Assembly: GCA_933822405.4 (NCBI GenBank)
Contig: CAKOGP040000047.1
Location: forward strand, 16,001 to 80,000
From: Cylindrotheca closterium
Taxonomy: Eukaryota; Bacillariophyta; Bacillariophyceae; Bacillariales; Bacillariaceae
Reading direction: 5' to 3'
Length of the DNA: 64,000 nucleotides
Shown: positions 21,834-32,467 of the stretch, piece after piece
Layout of the letters: every line of letters starts with the position of its first letter
Numbering within the stretch: the first letter of the stretch is position 1
Made by a program: the position numbers and the translations under genes
Notes under the pieces: model-generated
What the model was told of the DNA's origin: nothing
Databases searched by the model: none
The model's input: only the letters and a program-made list of their open reading frames with translations

Positions 21834-21910
21834 GATTATATTTTTTTATTACAGTACCATGTTCACAAATATAAAGGGGTTTGATTAAAATAGCACAAAA
21901 GATTTAAAAT

Positions 21911-21982
21911 TGGGTTACCTGGGACTCGAACCCAGAACTATTCGGTTAAAAGCCGAGTACTCTACCATTGAGTTAGTAACCC
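21911..21982 (-). tRNA. trnK(uuu): tRNA-Lys (UUU)
   Basis: Acceptor GGGTTAC/GTAACCC, anticodon loop CTTTTAA (TTT), T-loop TTCGAGT. No intron or matK, as in other red-lineage plastids. Confidence 0.95.
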
Positions 21983-22162
21983 ATTCCATATTATTATTAT
22001 TTTATCATGAAACTTTAAAAATAAGAAAGGAGTTCTTATTAAAAATTATTATTAGAAAATAATATTTTACTTTAGTAATTTTAAAGTAAAATTATAAATA
22101 ACATTATTAGTTATTTTATTACTTAAAATTTTATTAAAAATTGATAAATAAGGATTTAAAAA

Positions 22163-22267
22163 ATGATTAATTGGCAAATTATAGGACAATTATTATCAAC
22201 AAGTATTATTATGTTAGCAGGTCCAGCAGTAATTGTTTTATTAGCTTTAAAAAAAGGTAATCTTTAA
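22163..22267 (+). CDS. psb30: Photosystem II subunit Psb30 (Ycf12)
   Basis: 34 aa, [20 protein letters not shown]..., one membrane span and the basic end ALKKGNL. Matches Ycf12/Psb30, a small peripheral PSII subunit. Confidence 0.9.
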   Translation: MINWQIIGQLLSTSIIMLAGPAVIVLLALKKGNL

Positions 22268-22320
22268 TTTTACACATATCTTAATTTGATCGTCTATATA
22301 AAAATTTTTCAAAAATATTT

Positions 22321-22506
22321 ATGATAACTGCTTTAACAGTTTTATTAGTGTTAGTTTCATTAGGTTTAGTTGTAACAGTTCCAGTAGCTTTAGCTACACC
22401 AGGTGAATGGGAGACTTCAAAAGATAATTTTACAAAAGTTTTCCAAGCTTGGATAAGTCTTGTAGTTTTAATTGCTGCTGCTGATGGTATTTCTTCTTCA
22501 CTTTAG
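22321..22506 (+). CDS. psbZ: Photosystem II subunit Z (Ycf9)
   Basis: 61 aa with two membrane spans and the conserved lumenal loop [11 protein letters not shown]. Stabilises PSII-antenna contacts. Intact. Confidence 0.96.
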   Translation: MITALTVLLVLVSLGLVVTVPVALATPGEWETSKDNFTKVFQAWISLVVLIAAADGISSSL

Positions 22507-22547
22507 AAATTATAGTACAAACTATAATTTCTAAATATTTTAAACTC

Positions 22548-22576
22548 TTGACATTTTAAATTGGATCTTATATAAT
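22548..22576 (+). promoter_or_regulatory. Consensus sigma70-type promoter of trnG-trnE
   Basis: Perfect TTGACA (22548) and TATAAT (22571) with a 17-base spacer, 27 bases before trnG(gcc). Among the clearest promoters in the window. Confidence 0.75.
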
Positions 22577-22603
22577 TAACTAAGAGTTAGTTTTAATCTG
22601 TTA

Positions 22604-22675
22604 GCGGGCATAGCTCAGTGGTAGAGCGCAACCTTGCCAAGGTTGATGTCGCGCGTTCGAATCGCGTTGCCCGCT
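22604..22675 (+). tRNA. trnG(gcc): tRNA-Gly (GCC)
   Basis: Acceptor GCGGGCA/TGCCCGC, anticodon loop TTGCCAA, T-loop TTCGAAT. Confidence 0.96.
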
Positions 22676-22721
22676 TACTGAGAAAGATTTTAACTTATTT
22701 TTTTATACGACTAAAATTTTT

Positions 22722-22794
22722 GCCCCCATCGTCTAGTGGCCTAGGACAGCTCCCTTTCACGGAGCAGACAGGGATTCGAATTCCCTTGGGGGTA
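22722..22794 (+). tRNA. trnE(uuc): tRNA-Glu (UUC)
   Basis: Acceptor GCCCCCA/TGGGGGT with a terminal G-U pair, anticodon loop CTTTCAC (TTC), T-loop TTCGAAT. Besides translation, plastid tRNA-Glu feeds tetrapyrrole synthesis. Confidence 0.96.
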
Positions 22795-22943
22795 ATACAA
22801 TTTATATTTATTATTATTTGGGTAAATCTTGACAAATTTATAATTTTATATAGATCATGAAGAAAGGCTTTATTTTTAAAAACAAATTTTGTATAATTAT
22901 AAAATATTGAAACTTTTAATACAACATATTAATAAAAAACTTT

Positions 22944-24197
22944 ATGTTATATTTTTTTAGACTTTTACTTCTTTTAATTAACATAGACCAAAGGACAGTA
23001 CTAGACTGGTTTGGTATTCGAGATATTAACCGTGGCAGTCAATTTTCTGGAGATAATGTTAATATTTTAGTTGATAAGACTAATGCTAGTTCTTTTATTC
23101 CTATAGAAACTTTAAAATTAATTCTAAAGGAAATTTGGGAGCGAGTTCAAGATGGTTTAACGTTAGCCGATATTGAAAATATTCTTTTTTTTATCCTTTT
23201 TGTCCGCTTTATTATTTTAACGATCCGTTATAATTTAAAAACTTCATTTATTATAACATTAATTGGACTCTTTGCTGGCTATCTATGGTATAGGCATTTA
23301 ATTGATTTAATTTCTATGTATCGAAGTATTTTAATCAAGCTTCCATATTTATACAAATTAGGAATTGATGCTATTCAACTACGAACTATGAATAAACAAG
23401 TTGTCTTAACAGATTTAAAACTTGGTGATAATGTTCATTGGTATAATCCCGGCCAATTAATTTATTATGCGTTTACAAATGGTTTAAAAACACTAAATCA
23501 AGATATAGGCTTAAGTTATTATATTGACCCAATTTCTATGTTTATTTCCAAGTTAACGGAAGAAACTAAAAAAGATTTGTTACCAATTTATTATAAGATT
23601 TATAATAAAATTATTCCTCAATTTTTTGACGCTCTTAGTAAGTTTTGGAATCAGCTTTCTGGTATAGCAGCTTATGCTGTAATTACTCGTATAGGAAAAC
23701 GTTATTGTCCTTATTTAGTTCGCTGGCATTGGACATTTTTATTAATTATTGGTTTTATTGAGCAAGTTCTTGTTTATTTTGTTTATCGAGTTGCGTACTT
23801 TCAAACAAATATTTTAATACCTCAAACACAATCACTAACTTATACTGCTCAAAATATTACTTTACAAGTAAATATCTTAAATAGTTTAATAGCTTTCATA
23901 ATTTCTATGCATTTAAGCTTAATATTTTTTGGATTATTTCATGCAATTTGGGGTCAATATTTTTATTTCCCATTTATAGTTGAAAATACAGAACTTCATA
24001 TTGGTCCACGACCAAAAAATAGTATTTATAGTGGCGGTAATACTGCCTGGCAAGATGAAAAAGAAAAAAATATGCAACGTTTAATACCAAAATTTTGGTA
24101 TGGCTGGCTTGGAAAAGGAACTTCAACTAATAAAAACATTTTATTATTATGTTTTCGTTCGTTAAGAAGAAAAATGAAAAAGATTTGGAAAAAATAA
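22944..24197 (+). CDS. Conserved-type plastid membrane ORF (417 aa)
   Basis: Large intact frame in a gene-dense core region between trnE and psbJ. Hydrophobic N-terminus, paired membrane segments at about residues 78-95 and 98-116, another near 272-292 and one near 320-345, with many tyrosines and tryptophans, and a basic C-terminus (RSLRRKMKKIWKK). AT-rich codon use like its core neighbours. Size and setting fit one of the diatom-specific conserved plastid reading frames (the ycf88/89/90 group), but I cannot say which. Function unknown. Confidence 0.75.
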   Translation: MLYFFRLLLLLINIDQRTVLDWFGIRDINRGSQFSGDNVNILVDKTNASSFIPIETLKLILKEIWERVQDGLTLADIENILFFILFVRFIILTIRYNLKTSFIITLIGLFAGYLWYRHLIDLISMYRSILIKLPYLYKLGIDAIQLRTMNKQVVLTDLKLGDNVHWYNPGQLIYYAFTNGLKTLNQDIGLSYYIDPISMFISKLTEETKKDLLPIYYKIYNKIIPQFFDALSKFWNQLSGIAAYAVITRIGKRYCPYLVRWHWTFLLIIGFIEQVLVYFVYRVAYFQTNILIPQTQSLTYTAQNITLQVNILNSLIAFIISMHLSLIFFGLFHAIWGQYFYFPFIVENTELHIGPRPKNSIYSGGNTAWQDEKEKNMQRLIPKFWYGWLGKGTSTNKNILLLCFRSLRRKMKKIWKK

Positions 24198-24199
24198 TC

Positions 24200-24244
24200 T
24201 TAATTTTGATCAGTTTTTTTATTGAGAAAACTGATCAAAATTAA
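24200..24244. terminator. Hairpin between the 417-aa ORF and psbJ
   Basis: AATTTTGATCAGTTTT and AAAACTGATCAAAATT pair perfectly around a short loop between two convergent genes. Confidence 0.65.
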
Positions 24245-24261
24245 ATCTTATAAATTTATAT

Positions 24262-24381
24262 TTATAATGAAGAACCTAAACCTGAATACGAACCGTAGAT
24301 AAATAAAGAAAGCATTGTGATTACTGCTAACCCACCTACTAAACCTACAAGCCATAAAGGAATTCTACCCGTGTTTGCCAT
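24262..24381 (-). CDS. psbJ: Photosystem II subunit J
   Basis: 39 aa, [20 protein letters not shown]..., single span, ending GLGSSL. Last gene of the conserved psbE-F-L-J operon. Confidence 0.96.
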   Translation of the reverse strand: MANTGRIPLWLVGLVGGLAVITMLSLFIYGSYSGLGSSL

Positions 24382-24405
24382 AAAAAAGCTCCTAGTACAT
24401 AAATA

Positions 24406-24528
<123 letters not shown>

Positions 24529-24556
24529 TTACCTCGTATATATCATATAAATTAGT

Positions 24557-24959
<403 letters not shown>

Positions 24960-25031
24960 ATTCTATATATTCCTTTATAAAAAAAGATTGTTGCTCAGTC
25001 ATGTTTTAGTAAATTAGAATAAATCCTTAAA

Positions 25032-25102
25032 AGCGGGCAGGGGGAATCGAACCCCCATCATTAGCTTGGAAGGCTAAGGTTTTACCACTAAACTATGCCC
25101 GC
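25032..25102 (-). tRNA. trnG(ucc): tRNA-Gly (UCC)
   Basis: Acceptor GCGGGCA/TGCCCGC, anticodon loop CTTCCAA (TCC), T-loop TTCGATT. Intronless. Confidence 0.95.
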
Positions 25103-25147
25103 ATGATTATATTATAAAATTATACGGGTATAAAAAGCAATAAAATC

Positions 25148-25693
25148 TTACAAATTTTCTAATTTTAAATCCAGAAATTTTGCTAGACTCGCTGCTTGTT
25201 GTTCTAATTTTGAAATTGAAATTGGTTCTTGAACAGGTGTCAAAGGTATTTTTCGCTCATCTTTTAAACATAAATACATACTGCGTGTTGGATTTAAACC
25301 TTCAGTTATTTTTATTCCAATAGAACGAATATTTGTCAATGAATATGTCAATAAAATTTCACGATTTTTTCCAGGAAATCCTTTTCGAACAATCTTAACA
25401 AGATTTTCTATTTTATTGTATTCATTATACCCACTTCCAATATCTAAAATTACTGTAAGAAAAATATAAATGCTAATACCAAGACTTAGTGTACCGTAGA
25501 ATAACATAACTAACCCTTGAGGAATAAAAACTAATTCTATTGGATTTGTAAACGGAAGAAAATTGATTTTAGAATAACTTGATAATCCTGCTAACAAGAA
25601 TCCAAGACCGCCAAAAAACAAAGAAATTGCCCAGAAATAATTACTGAAGCGTCGTGAACCAACAATTCGATCTTGACGAATTTCACTTTGCAT
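25148..25693 (-). CDS. ycf4: Photosystem I assembly protein Ycf4
   Basis: 181 aa with two N-terminal membrane spans (about residues 22-42 and 62-85) and a stromal domain; family features GSRRFSNYFWA near the N-terminus and FPGKNREILL in the middle. Scaffold for PSI assembly together with Ycf3 (54.7 kb). Confidence 0.96.
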   Translation of the reverse strand: MQSEIRQDRIVGSRRFSNYFWAISLFFGGLGFLLAGLSSYSKINFLPFTNPIELVFIPQGLVMLFYGTLSLGISIYIFLTVILDIGSGYNEYNKIENLVKIVRKGFPGKNREILLTYSLTNIRSIGIKITEGLNPTRSMYLCLKDERKIPLTPVQEPISISKLEQQAASLAKFLDLKLENL

Positions 25694-25713
25694 ATAATCT
25701 AGTTTTATAAATA

Positions 25714-25809
25714 TTAAATTAATTTAATTGATTTTAACCCTAAAAATAATCCTGATGTAAGTGCAAAACAAAAACCTACTAATAAAAAATAATCAATAGC
25801 TACTGTCAT
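25714..25809 (-). CDS. petL: Cytochrome b6f subunit VI (PetL)
   Basis: 31-aa single-span peptide, MTVAIDYFLLVGFCFALTSG..., ending KSIKLI, matching the short PetL (Ycf7) of diatom plastids. 20 bases downstream of ycf4's start side, on the same strand. Confidence 0.75.
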   Translation of the reverse strand: MTVAIDYFLLVGFCFALTSGLFLGLKSIKLI

Positions 25810-25990
25810 AAAATTTTTCTTATGTTATCAAAATGAAGTTTATAAAAATTTTTCTATATATTAATATATATTATATAGTAATCTATATAAAATTTTTGGT
25901 TAGTAAAAATTTTCACAAATTTTAACTTTCCTTATCTTTAACTCAAGTAAAAATTTTCTTATTAATTTAACTAATTTTTAAATTAACTTT

Positions 25991-26443
25991 ATGGCTAATT
26001 TTATTAAACCTTATAATGATGATCCATTCGTGGGTCATTTAGCAACTCCAATTACATCATCAGCAGTTACAAGAGCAATTTTACAAAATTTACCCGCTTA
26101 TCGATTTGGTTTAACTCCATTATTACGAGGGTTAGAAATTGGTTTAGCACATGGTTATTTTTTAATCGGTCCATTTGTCAAATTAGGCCCATTACGTGAT
26201 TCTGATATTGGATTGCTTGCTGGTTTCCTTTCAACAATTGGATTAATCATTATTTTAACATTAGGTTTAACAGTTTATGGTGTTGTAGCTTTTGGTGAAG
26301 AAAAATCCGAAGCTGCCGATAATGATTTACAAACAAAGAAATCTTGGGATCAATTTAAAGGAGGATTTTTTGTCGGAGCATGTGGAAGTGCCAGTTTTGC
26401 TTTCATTTGTCTTTCAAGTATTCCAACCTTTACAACAAATTAA
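25991..26443 (+). CDS. psaL: Photosystem I subunit XI (PsaL)
   Basis: 150 aa; typical start with [14 protein letters not shown], chlorophyll-binding [27 protein letters not shown] region and two to three membrane spans. Mediates PSI oligomer contacts in cyanobacteria. Intact. Confidence 0.97.
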   Translation: MANFIKPYNDDPFVGHLATPITSSAVTRAILQNLPAYRFGLTPLLRGLEIGLAHGYFLIGPFVKLGPLRDSDIGLLAGFLSTIGLIIILTLGLTVYGVVAFGEEKSEAADNDLQTKKSWDQFKGGFFVGACGSASFAFICLSSIPTFTTN

Positions 26444-26527
26444 TTTTTTATTACTATATAGTTATCAAACTACTTCAAATTAAGGTAGTTTGATACATAA
26501 AATTATTAAATTATAATCAGAATATAT

Positions 26528-27391
26528 ATGGCACCCATAAATTTGCAAGAAGAATACGCTAAAACAGAAATAGCGAAAATTCTAAATCTATTGGATGAAG
26601 AGTTGGTTGGTTTAGCGCCTGTAAAAGCTCGAATTCGTGAGATTGCAGCTTTATTATTAATTGATAAATTACGTAAAAATTTAGGGATTTCTTCTGCAAA
26701 TCCAGGTTTACACATGTCATTTACTGGAAGTCCAGGAACGGGGAAAACAACTGTTGGTTTAAAAATGGCTGATATTTTATATCAACTTGGTTATATTAAA
26801 AAAGGTCATTTATTAACTGTTACTCGTGATGACTTAGTTGGTCAATATATTGGTCATACTGCTCCAAAAACAAAAGAAGTTCTGAAAAAAGCAATGGGTG
26901 GAGTATTATTTATTGATGAAGCATACTATTTATATAAACCTGACAATGAACGTGATTATGGCCAAGAGGCTATTGAAATTTTACTTCAAGTAATGGAAAA
27001 TCAACGGGATGAACTGGTTGTAGTTTTAGCTGGTTATAAAAAACCTATGGATAAATTTTTCGAATCAAACCCAGGTTTATCATCTAGAATTGCAAATCAT
27101 ATTGATTTTCCTGATTATACTGTTGATGAATTATTACAAATTTCTAAAATTATGTTAGATGAACAACAATACCAATTAACTCAAGAAGCTGAAATTGCAT
27201 TAGGTCAATACATTCAACTACGTAAAGAAAAACCATTATTTGCAAATGCTCGAAGCATTAAAAATGCTTTAGATCGAGCACGAATGCGTCAAGCCAATAG
27301 GATTTTTGATAGTCGTGGACAAGTATTGACTAAAAAAGAGTTGGTCAACCTCGAAGCTGAAGATATTTTACAAAGTACAGTTTTTAATTAA
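26528..27391 (+). CDS. cbbX: Red-type Rubisco activase CbbX
   Basis: AAA+ ATPase that removes inhibitory sugar phosphates from form ID Rubisco by pulling on the RbcL C-terminus. 287 aa: Walker [10 protein letters not shown] at about residues 66-74, Walker [11 protein letters not shown], sensor and arginine-finger regions ([29 protein letters not shown]). Functions with rbcL/rbcS at 8.4-10.3 kb. Confidence 0.97.
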   Translation: MAPINLQEEYAKTEIAKILNLLDEELVGLAPVKARIREIAALLLIDKLRKNLGISSANPGLHMSFTGSPGTGKTTVGLKMADILYQLGYIKKGHLLTVTRDDLVGQYIGHTAPKTKEVLKKAMGGVLFIDEAYYLYKPDNERDYGQEAIEILLQVMENQRDELVVVLAGYKKPMDKFFESNPGLSSRIANHIDFPDYTVDELLQISKIMLDEQQYQLTQEAEIALGQYIQLRKEKPLFANARSIKNALDRARMRQANRIFDSRGQVLTKKELVNLEAEDILQSTVFN

Positions 27392-27399
27392 AGAAAGTT

Positions 27400-28359
27400 A
27401 TGAGTTTACTTATTATTGGTGGAACAGGTACATTAGGGCGTCAAATTGTTTTACAAGCTTTAACAAAAGGTTATAAAGTTCGTTGTCTAGTTCGTAATTT
27501 TAGAAAAGCGAGTTTCTTAAAAGAATGGGGAGTTGAGTTAGTTTATGGTGACTTAACATGCCCAGAAACACTCCCACCTTGTTTACGAGGTATTACAGCA
27601 GTTATTGATGCTTCAACAAGTCGACCGGATGAATTAGATTCATTAAAAAAAGTTGATTGGGATGGAAAATTATCTCTTATTAAGGCTGCAGAAGTTGCTA
27701 ATATTAAACATTTCATTTTTTTTTCTGCACAAAATATTGAACAATTTGAAAATATCCCATTAATGCGTTTAAAATATGGAATAGAACAAAAATTACAACA
27801 ATCAAAACTTCCCTATACTATTTTCAGATTAACTGGTTTTTATCAAGGATTAATTGAACAATATGCAATACCTATTTTAGAAAATTTACCGATTTGGATT
27901 ACTAACGAAAATACTTCGATTTCTTATATAGATACCCAAGATATTGCAAAATTTTGTTTACGCAGTCTTCAAATCCCTGAAACCATTAATCAAACTTTTT
28001 TTTTAAGTGGTTTAAAAGGTTGGGGTTCATCAGAAATTATTAATCTATGTGAACAATTAGCTGGTCAAACAGCCAAAGTTCAAAAAGTTCCAGTAATTCT
28101 ATTAAAACTAGTTAGTAATTTTTTTGGTTTTTTTGAATGGGGTCAAAATATAAGTGATCGTTTAGCTTTCGTTGAAATTTTAAATACTGAAAATAATTTC
28201 TCAAAATCCACTTTTCATTTATATAAAACTTTTAAAATTGAATCAGACGAATTAATTCAACTAGATGATTATTTTTTAGAATATTTTGTCCGCTTACTAA
28301 AACGCCTTCGAGATATTAATTTTGAGGATGTTCAAAAACAGAAAAACTTAATCATTTAA
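27400..28359 (+). CDS. ycf39: Ycf39, NAD(P)-binding PSII assembly factor
   Basis: 319 aa atypical short-chain dehydrogenase with the Rossmann motif GGTGTLGRQIV at residues 7-17 and the NmrA-like layout. In cyanobacteria Ycf39 works with high-light-inducible proteins in chlorophyll delivery to new D1. Eight bases after cbbX. Confidence 0.95.
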   Translation: MSLLIIGGTGTLGRQIVLQALTKGYKVRCLVRNFRKASFLKEWGVELVYGDLTCPETLPPCLRGITAVIDASTSRPDELDSLKKVDWDGKLSLIKAAEVANIKHFIFFSAQNIEQFENIPLMRLKYGIEQKLQQSKLPYTIFRLTGFYQGLIEQYAIPILENLPIWITNENTSISYIDTQDIAKFCLRSLQIPETINQTFFLSGLKGWGSSEIINLCEQLAGQTAKVQKVPVILLKLVSNFFGFFEWGQNISDRLAFVEILNTENNFSKSTFHLYKTFKIESDELIQLDDYFLEYFVRLLKRLRDINFEDVQKQKNLII

Positions 28360-28385
28360 ATGATAAAAATTTCGTTAATACAATT

Positions 28386-28700
28386 ATGGGTGATACAAAT
28401 TATTTTTCGGGAACGGTTAAACTTTTAAATAATCCAACTCAAAAATTAGTTAAAAAGAAATTTTTAATGACTAGGATTTGGGTTGAGATCGCCCAACTTC
28501 GTCAAAATAAAGTTATTTTAGTAGTTTTTTGGGGAAATTTAGGAGATGAAGTAAAACATATGTATCAGGTAAATGATTATATTTTGATGGAAGGATATAC
28601 TTCAATAACAAAGACAAATTCAAAATTAAATAAAATTGTTATTACAGGTTTAAAAGTTTATCCGTTATTTTTTTCAACATCTGGAAAAAATTTAAATTAA
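28386..28700 (+). CDS. ycf41: Ycf41, ssDNA-binding-like protein
   Basis: 104 aa with an OB-fold-like beta-rich sequence (TRIWVEIAQLRQNKVILVVFWG, DYILMEGYTS). Matches Ycf41 of red-lineage plastids in length and position after ycf39; it resembles single-strand DNA-binding proteins. Role unproven. Confidence 0.8.
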   Translation: MGDTNYFSGTVKLLNNPTQKLVKKKFLMTRIWVEIAQLRQNKVILVVFWGNLGDEVKHMYQVNDYILMEGYTSITKTNSKLNKIVITGLKVYPLFFSTSGKNLN

Positions 28701-28793
28701 TTATATTAATAAATTTTATTTAATTAAATAATTTATAATTTTATTATTCTAGTATAATTAATATTATTAAAAGTAATTTTTAAGAAAAATTAA

Positions 28794-28910
28794 ATGTTAA
28801 CTTTAAAAATTTTTGTTTACACAGCAGTTATCTTTTTCGTTTCTTTATTTATTTTTGGACTTCTTTCAGGGGATCCATCAAGAAATCCAAATCGTAAAGA
28901 TTTTGAATAA
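28794..28910 (+). CDS. psbI: Photosystem II subunit I
   Basis: 38 aa, [21 protein letters not shown]..., single span and the conserved tail [14 protein letters not shown]. Confidence 0.97.
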   Translation: MLTLKIFVYTAVIFFVSLFIFGLLSGDPSRNPNRKDFE

Positions 28911-29096
28911 GCGAAAATTATCTAAATTTTAAATAATTAAGAGTTGTTTAAAATTTAGATATTATTAACTTCTCTTTATTATTTAAGTTTGTAAAATTGA
29001 AAAGTTTTTTAATAAAAATATACTATAATGTATATTAGTAAATTTAATATTTAAAAGTTTTTTACCAAATTTTCAATTTAAAATTTTGATTTAAGA

Positions 29097-29654
29097 ATGA
29101 AACATTTTAATTTAATCGCGATTATCTCTTGTTTATTAATAATTTTTAGTCCCGGCCAAGTTTGGGCTGAAGTAGGTGGTTTAACTAAATGTAGTGACTC
29201 ACCGGCATTTGCAAAAAGACAAAAAACAAGTGTTAAAAAATTAGAACAACGAATGTCAACTTATCAAGCGGATTCTCCACCAGCTTTAGCATTGCAACAA
29301 CAAATTGATAGAACAAATATTAGATTCGAAAAATATGGCCGCTCGGCTTTATTATGTGGTACAGATGGTTTACCACATTTAATTGCTGATGGTCGATGGA
29401 GTCATGTTGCTGAATTTATTCTTCCTGGTTTTGGATTTATCTATATTTCTGGTTGGATTGGGTATGTTGGCCGTAAATATGTACGAGCAGTAAGTACAGT
29501 AAAAAATCCAGCTGAAAGTGAAATTATTATTAATGTACCTTTAGCTCTAAAAATTATGGTCACTGGTTATGTTTGGCCAATTTCAGCTTGGCAAGAATTG
29601 ATGAGTGGTGAGCTAGTAGTCCCAAAAGATCAAATAACAATTTCTCCACGTTAA
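29097..29654 (+). CDS. psaF: Photosystem I subunit III (PsaF)
   Basis: 185-aa precursor with a signal peptide cleaved after VWA (about residue 24). The mature part has the lysine-rich lumenal helix (KRQKTSVKKLEQR) that docks cytochrome c6/plastocyanin, then the membrane helices (LPGFGFIYISGWIGYVGRKY). Upstream of psaJ as usual. Confidence 0.97.
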   Translation: MKHFNLIAIISCLLIIFSPGQVWAEVGGLTKCSDSPAFAKRQKTSVKKLEQRMSTYQADSPPALALQQQIDRTNIRFEKYGRSALLCGTDGLPHLIADGRWSHVAEFILPGFGFIYISGWIGYVGRKYVRAVSTVKNPAESEIIINVPLALKIMVTGYVWPISAWQELMSGELVVPKDQITISPR

Positions 29655-29702
29655 CCAATTACTCGAATATTTAATAAAACTATTTATCTTAAGTTATTTT
29701 TT

Positions 29703-29828
29703 ATGGAAGATCTTCAAAAATATTTATCAACAGCTCCAGTTCTTTTAACAATTTGGATGACTTTTACAGCGGGTTTCATTATTGAAATTAATCGCTTTTT
29801 TCCAGATATGTTAGGCTTATATTTTTAA
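29703..29828 (+). CDS. psaJ: Photosystem I subunit IX (PsaJ)
   Basis: 41 aa, [20 protein letters not shown]..., single span, ends FPDMLGLYF. 48 bases after psaF, conserved operon. Last core gene before accessory island II. Confidence 0.97.
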   Translation: MEDLQKYLSTAPVLLTIWMTFTAGFIIEINRFFPDMLGLYF

Positions 29829-29921
29829 TAATTAGCGAATCGAAAATTTGGGAATGAACATTCTTAAGTAATTTAATTTTATGTATTAAATGATAGTTTC
29901 AATCCTAGCTCATTAATGAAT

Positions 29922-29950
29922 AAACCTTCTCAAATTTAGGGAAGGTTTTT
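29922..29950 (+). terminator. Hairpin 3' of psaF-psaJ
   Basis: AAACCTTC pairs with GAAGGTTT, followed by a T-run. Classic intrinsic terminator shape about 95 bases after psaJ. Confidence 0.6.
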
Positions 29951-30869
29951 CTAATAATACTTTACGATTATAAGTCTACTCTAATAGTAATAGCATCATA
30001 AGCGTCATTGAGCGGACAAAATTTTTCCGGAATTTCAGCTTCTTCTAAATCTTTGAAAGTTGAAAGTATAGGATCTAAAGTCAGAAAATTTGACTTTCTT
30101 CGCGTTTATTCGAGATTTAGTCTAACTTGTTGTTCTTTTTAGTTCCCTAGTATTATTAATAATTACTTTGTCTGACGCTTTTGATAGGATATAGATTTCG
30201 ATTTGCTGGGTATCATCGTTTCCTGCAGGAGTAAGTTGACCAGTTGATTTATCTCCGTAAATTTTTAAGAAGACGCTCAAAATGATCTTGATAGTTATAC
30301 CCACAATTTTCATTAGCAGATAACTATAATCACAACATCATCAAAATAGCATACTGAAGCCTTTTCAATACGGCGTCTAGAAATTCAAATGCTTCATCTT
30401 CGGATACTCAAGCAAATAATTAAGCTCGATCACTTAATGAATCCACAATATTTCCAATTTTTATAATTAAACTTTGATCATTGCTTAGTAATTTCAAAAC
30501 TAAAAAATGCATCATGTTTGAAGTTAATATTAAATATTGCTTTTCTATTGTTCTAAATTAAAAACCACCTTTATTATCTTTGAGTATTTGACCAAATAGG
30601 CCTTATTATTAGTTAATTATAATTCTATACCTCCTTCTCTTGAATTAGGCATGTTTTTAGCATTTTTTTGATTTTGCTTTTCAATTACTACTTTAACAAT
30701 TTTACATATCGCATAAAATGTCAAAAAATTTAATGCCATTATATACGTATCATTAATTATATATTTTCATGTTAGTATTGTAAAAAATAAAGTTGTAAAC
30801 GAAAATTTTTTTTTAATTTATGACTTTATTCGAAAACTAAAAAAGCAAATGTTTTCTATAAAATACTGA
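29951..30869. other. Degenerate AT-rich stretch at the start of island II
   Basis: No convincing gene. On the minus strand between about 30480 and 30130 short coherent protein-like pieces (EDEAFEFLDAVLKRL; NYQDHFERLLKNL; GDKSTGQLTPAGNDDTQQ) occur in different frames, separated by TAA/TGA codons and frameshifts. This looks like an old, heavily mutated gene of unknown family. The remainder is low-complexity AT sequence. Confidence 0.4.
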
Positions 30870-30960
30870 ACTGCTGTTACGAAATTAACAATGCAAAAAA
30901 ATATAGACTTTTTGATGATAAATCTAACAAAGTCTGAGAGACAAAATCAATCTTTCAAAG
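30870..30960 (+). pseudogene. Scrap of type-1 Rep around Walker B
   Basis: In one frame the bases encode TAVTKLTMQKNIDFLMINLT followed by KSERQNQSFK, matching the segment around Walker B of reps A and B. Neither flank continues the Rep. A relic of another copy, plus-strand oriented. Confidence 0.65.
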
Positions 30961-31205
30961 GTGAGTGGTGATTTATTCGTAAAAGGGTTCATGTTACTTG
31001 CTATTAGTTCTATACTATCGAAATATCGAAATCGTAAATCTCGATGTCGAAATTATAAAACACCAACTCAATTTAAAAATACTAATGACGAACATTTTGA
31101 GCCGGACTCGAATGGTATATTCAAAAAAAGAAGATTTCAAAATAAATTCTGCTATGCTAAGTAGTTCGGAATTTCGGGGAATTGTAATTCAATAACAATA
31201 GATTT

Positions 31206-31458
31206 TATTTCAGAGAAAGTCGATAGAGCACATGAAGTCTACTCATCCTTGCTTAGTTAAGTATAGAAAAATGAAGTATATGATTATTTTAATCCAGATA
31301 CAAAATTAAATGTAATGGTTAATCTAAAAAGTAATAAGTTTGTAAGAAGGGGAACAACTAGAAAACATGATCCGAGAAGGTTGTTTGTAATGAAAGAGAT
31401 AAATAAATTAGAGCTGAAATGTAACATCACATTATCATCATTGGTAAAACCTAAGTGA
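31206..31458 (+). pseudogene. Possible scrap of a colicin-D-like toxin domain
   Basis: A frame with stops near its start (TAA, TAG) encodes YFNPDTKLNVMV, reminiscent of the strand that precedes the S-G-W motif in the toxin domain at 14102, but then diverges (NKFVRRGTT) and lacks S-G-W. Similarity is short and may mean a related nuclease toxin or chance. The rest of 30961-31851 holds only AT-rich frames without support. Confidence 0.3.
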
Positions 31459-31851
31459 TTACACTAAATTATTAAAAGAATTTTTAAATAAATAAATAAG
31501 TAATATGGAATTTGAAACAAGATTTTATGAGATAAGGGACTTAAAATCTCAATAATTCTCTGTACAATTAAATCATTACCTGTCTCAATAAAATTGATTA
31601 CTATTTCAATCTGTAGAGAATCCATTTCAAAGTTAAAATTCTTAACTTTTATACCAGTTTTGAAAGTAAAAAGAAGAACTATATTAATTAAATTTTCACT
31701 TTTCTTAACATTAAGAACATTCAAAGTTTTTTTTAACATAAATTTTTATACTAATAGTCTTGAAAATTTAATAAAAAAGTTGTATGGTATTACCATACTA
31801 CTTTTTTTAGTTGCAACTCTAATTGAGTAATATTATTACTCTTTAAGGGTA

Positions 31852-32467
31852 CTAGGACTCCCAATACGATAGCTCAGCACTAAGTGAGCTATGATTAACT
31901 ATTTTATATATACATAGTCTAGATTTGTTTATAAAACAAGGAGTAATACCTTCAGAAATATTCACAGGCCACTCTTGAAGATTTTTGTCCGAGTCAATTA
32001 CTAATCTAACCAATCTATCTTTAAATAAATAATTTAAATAATTAGAGATTCGTTCATTTGTGAAAACTATCATTAGTAGCGGATCAAAAATAGCTTCTAT
32101 GTATTTACCATACATTACATTCACACAATAACCATCAACAATTCCTTCTATCGCTGAAAATAAATCTTTAAATGATTGCTTTTCTCCTTGAATTATTGTT
32201 AAATTTATCATAAATAAGTCGATTTTTGTTTCACCGGTGATTTTACTAACAGCTGAAATTAAACGTTCTGTTGAACTAAGAGGTCATTTACGAGAAATAA
32301 GTTCTTTTTGCCCCATTCTTAACCATTTTAAGAGAAAGTTAAACCTGAAACGTTTTTAAAATAATCCTCAAATAATTTTAACAAACTAATCTTAGACTGT
32401 CTCGTCCCAGTAAAAGTGAAGCCCACTTGATAGTGAAGTTTTTTCGCTTTGTTACCACATTCTAACT
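31852..32467 (-). pseudogene. CRESS-type Rep, type 1-like, copy E (internal deletion)
   Basis: Reads from QLECGNKAKKLHYQ (motif II region) through a TGTRQSK segment to NVSGLT, then jumps directly to LLKWLRMGQKEL, so motif III and Walker A are deleted. A TGA (Arg/Leu position) follows near 32285. From 32211 the frame is open again: Walker B FMINLTIIQGEKQ, then MYGKYIEAIF and Walker C IVFTNERI. More diverged than A/B, hence an older integration. Its 5' end abuts the pentapeptide gene at a recombination junction. Confidence 0.75.

Noticed and set aside
30330..30350. YFDD string suggesting a reverse transcriptase
   Set aside because: The four residues are in a frame that stops within a few codons, and no other reverse transcriptase block or intron structure is nearby.
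31464..31830. Two overlapping AT-rich frames on opposite strands
   Set aside because: Low-complexity, mutually overlapping, no family features.
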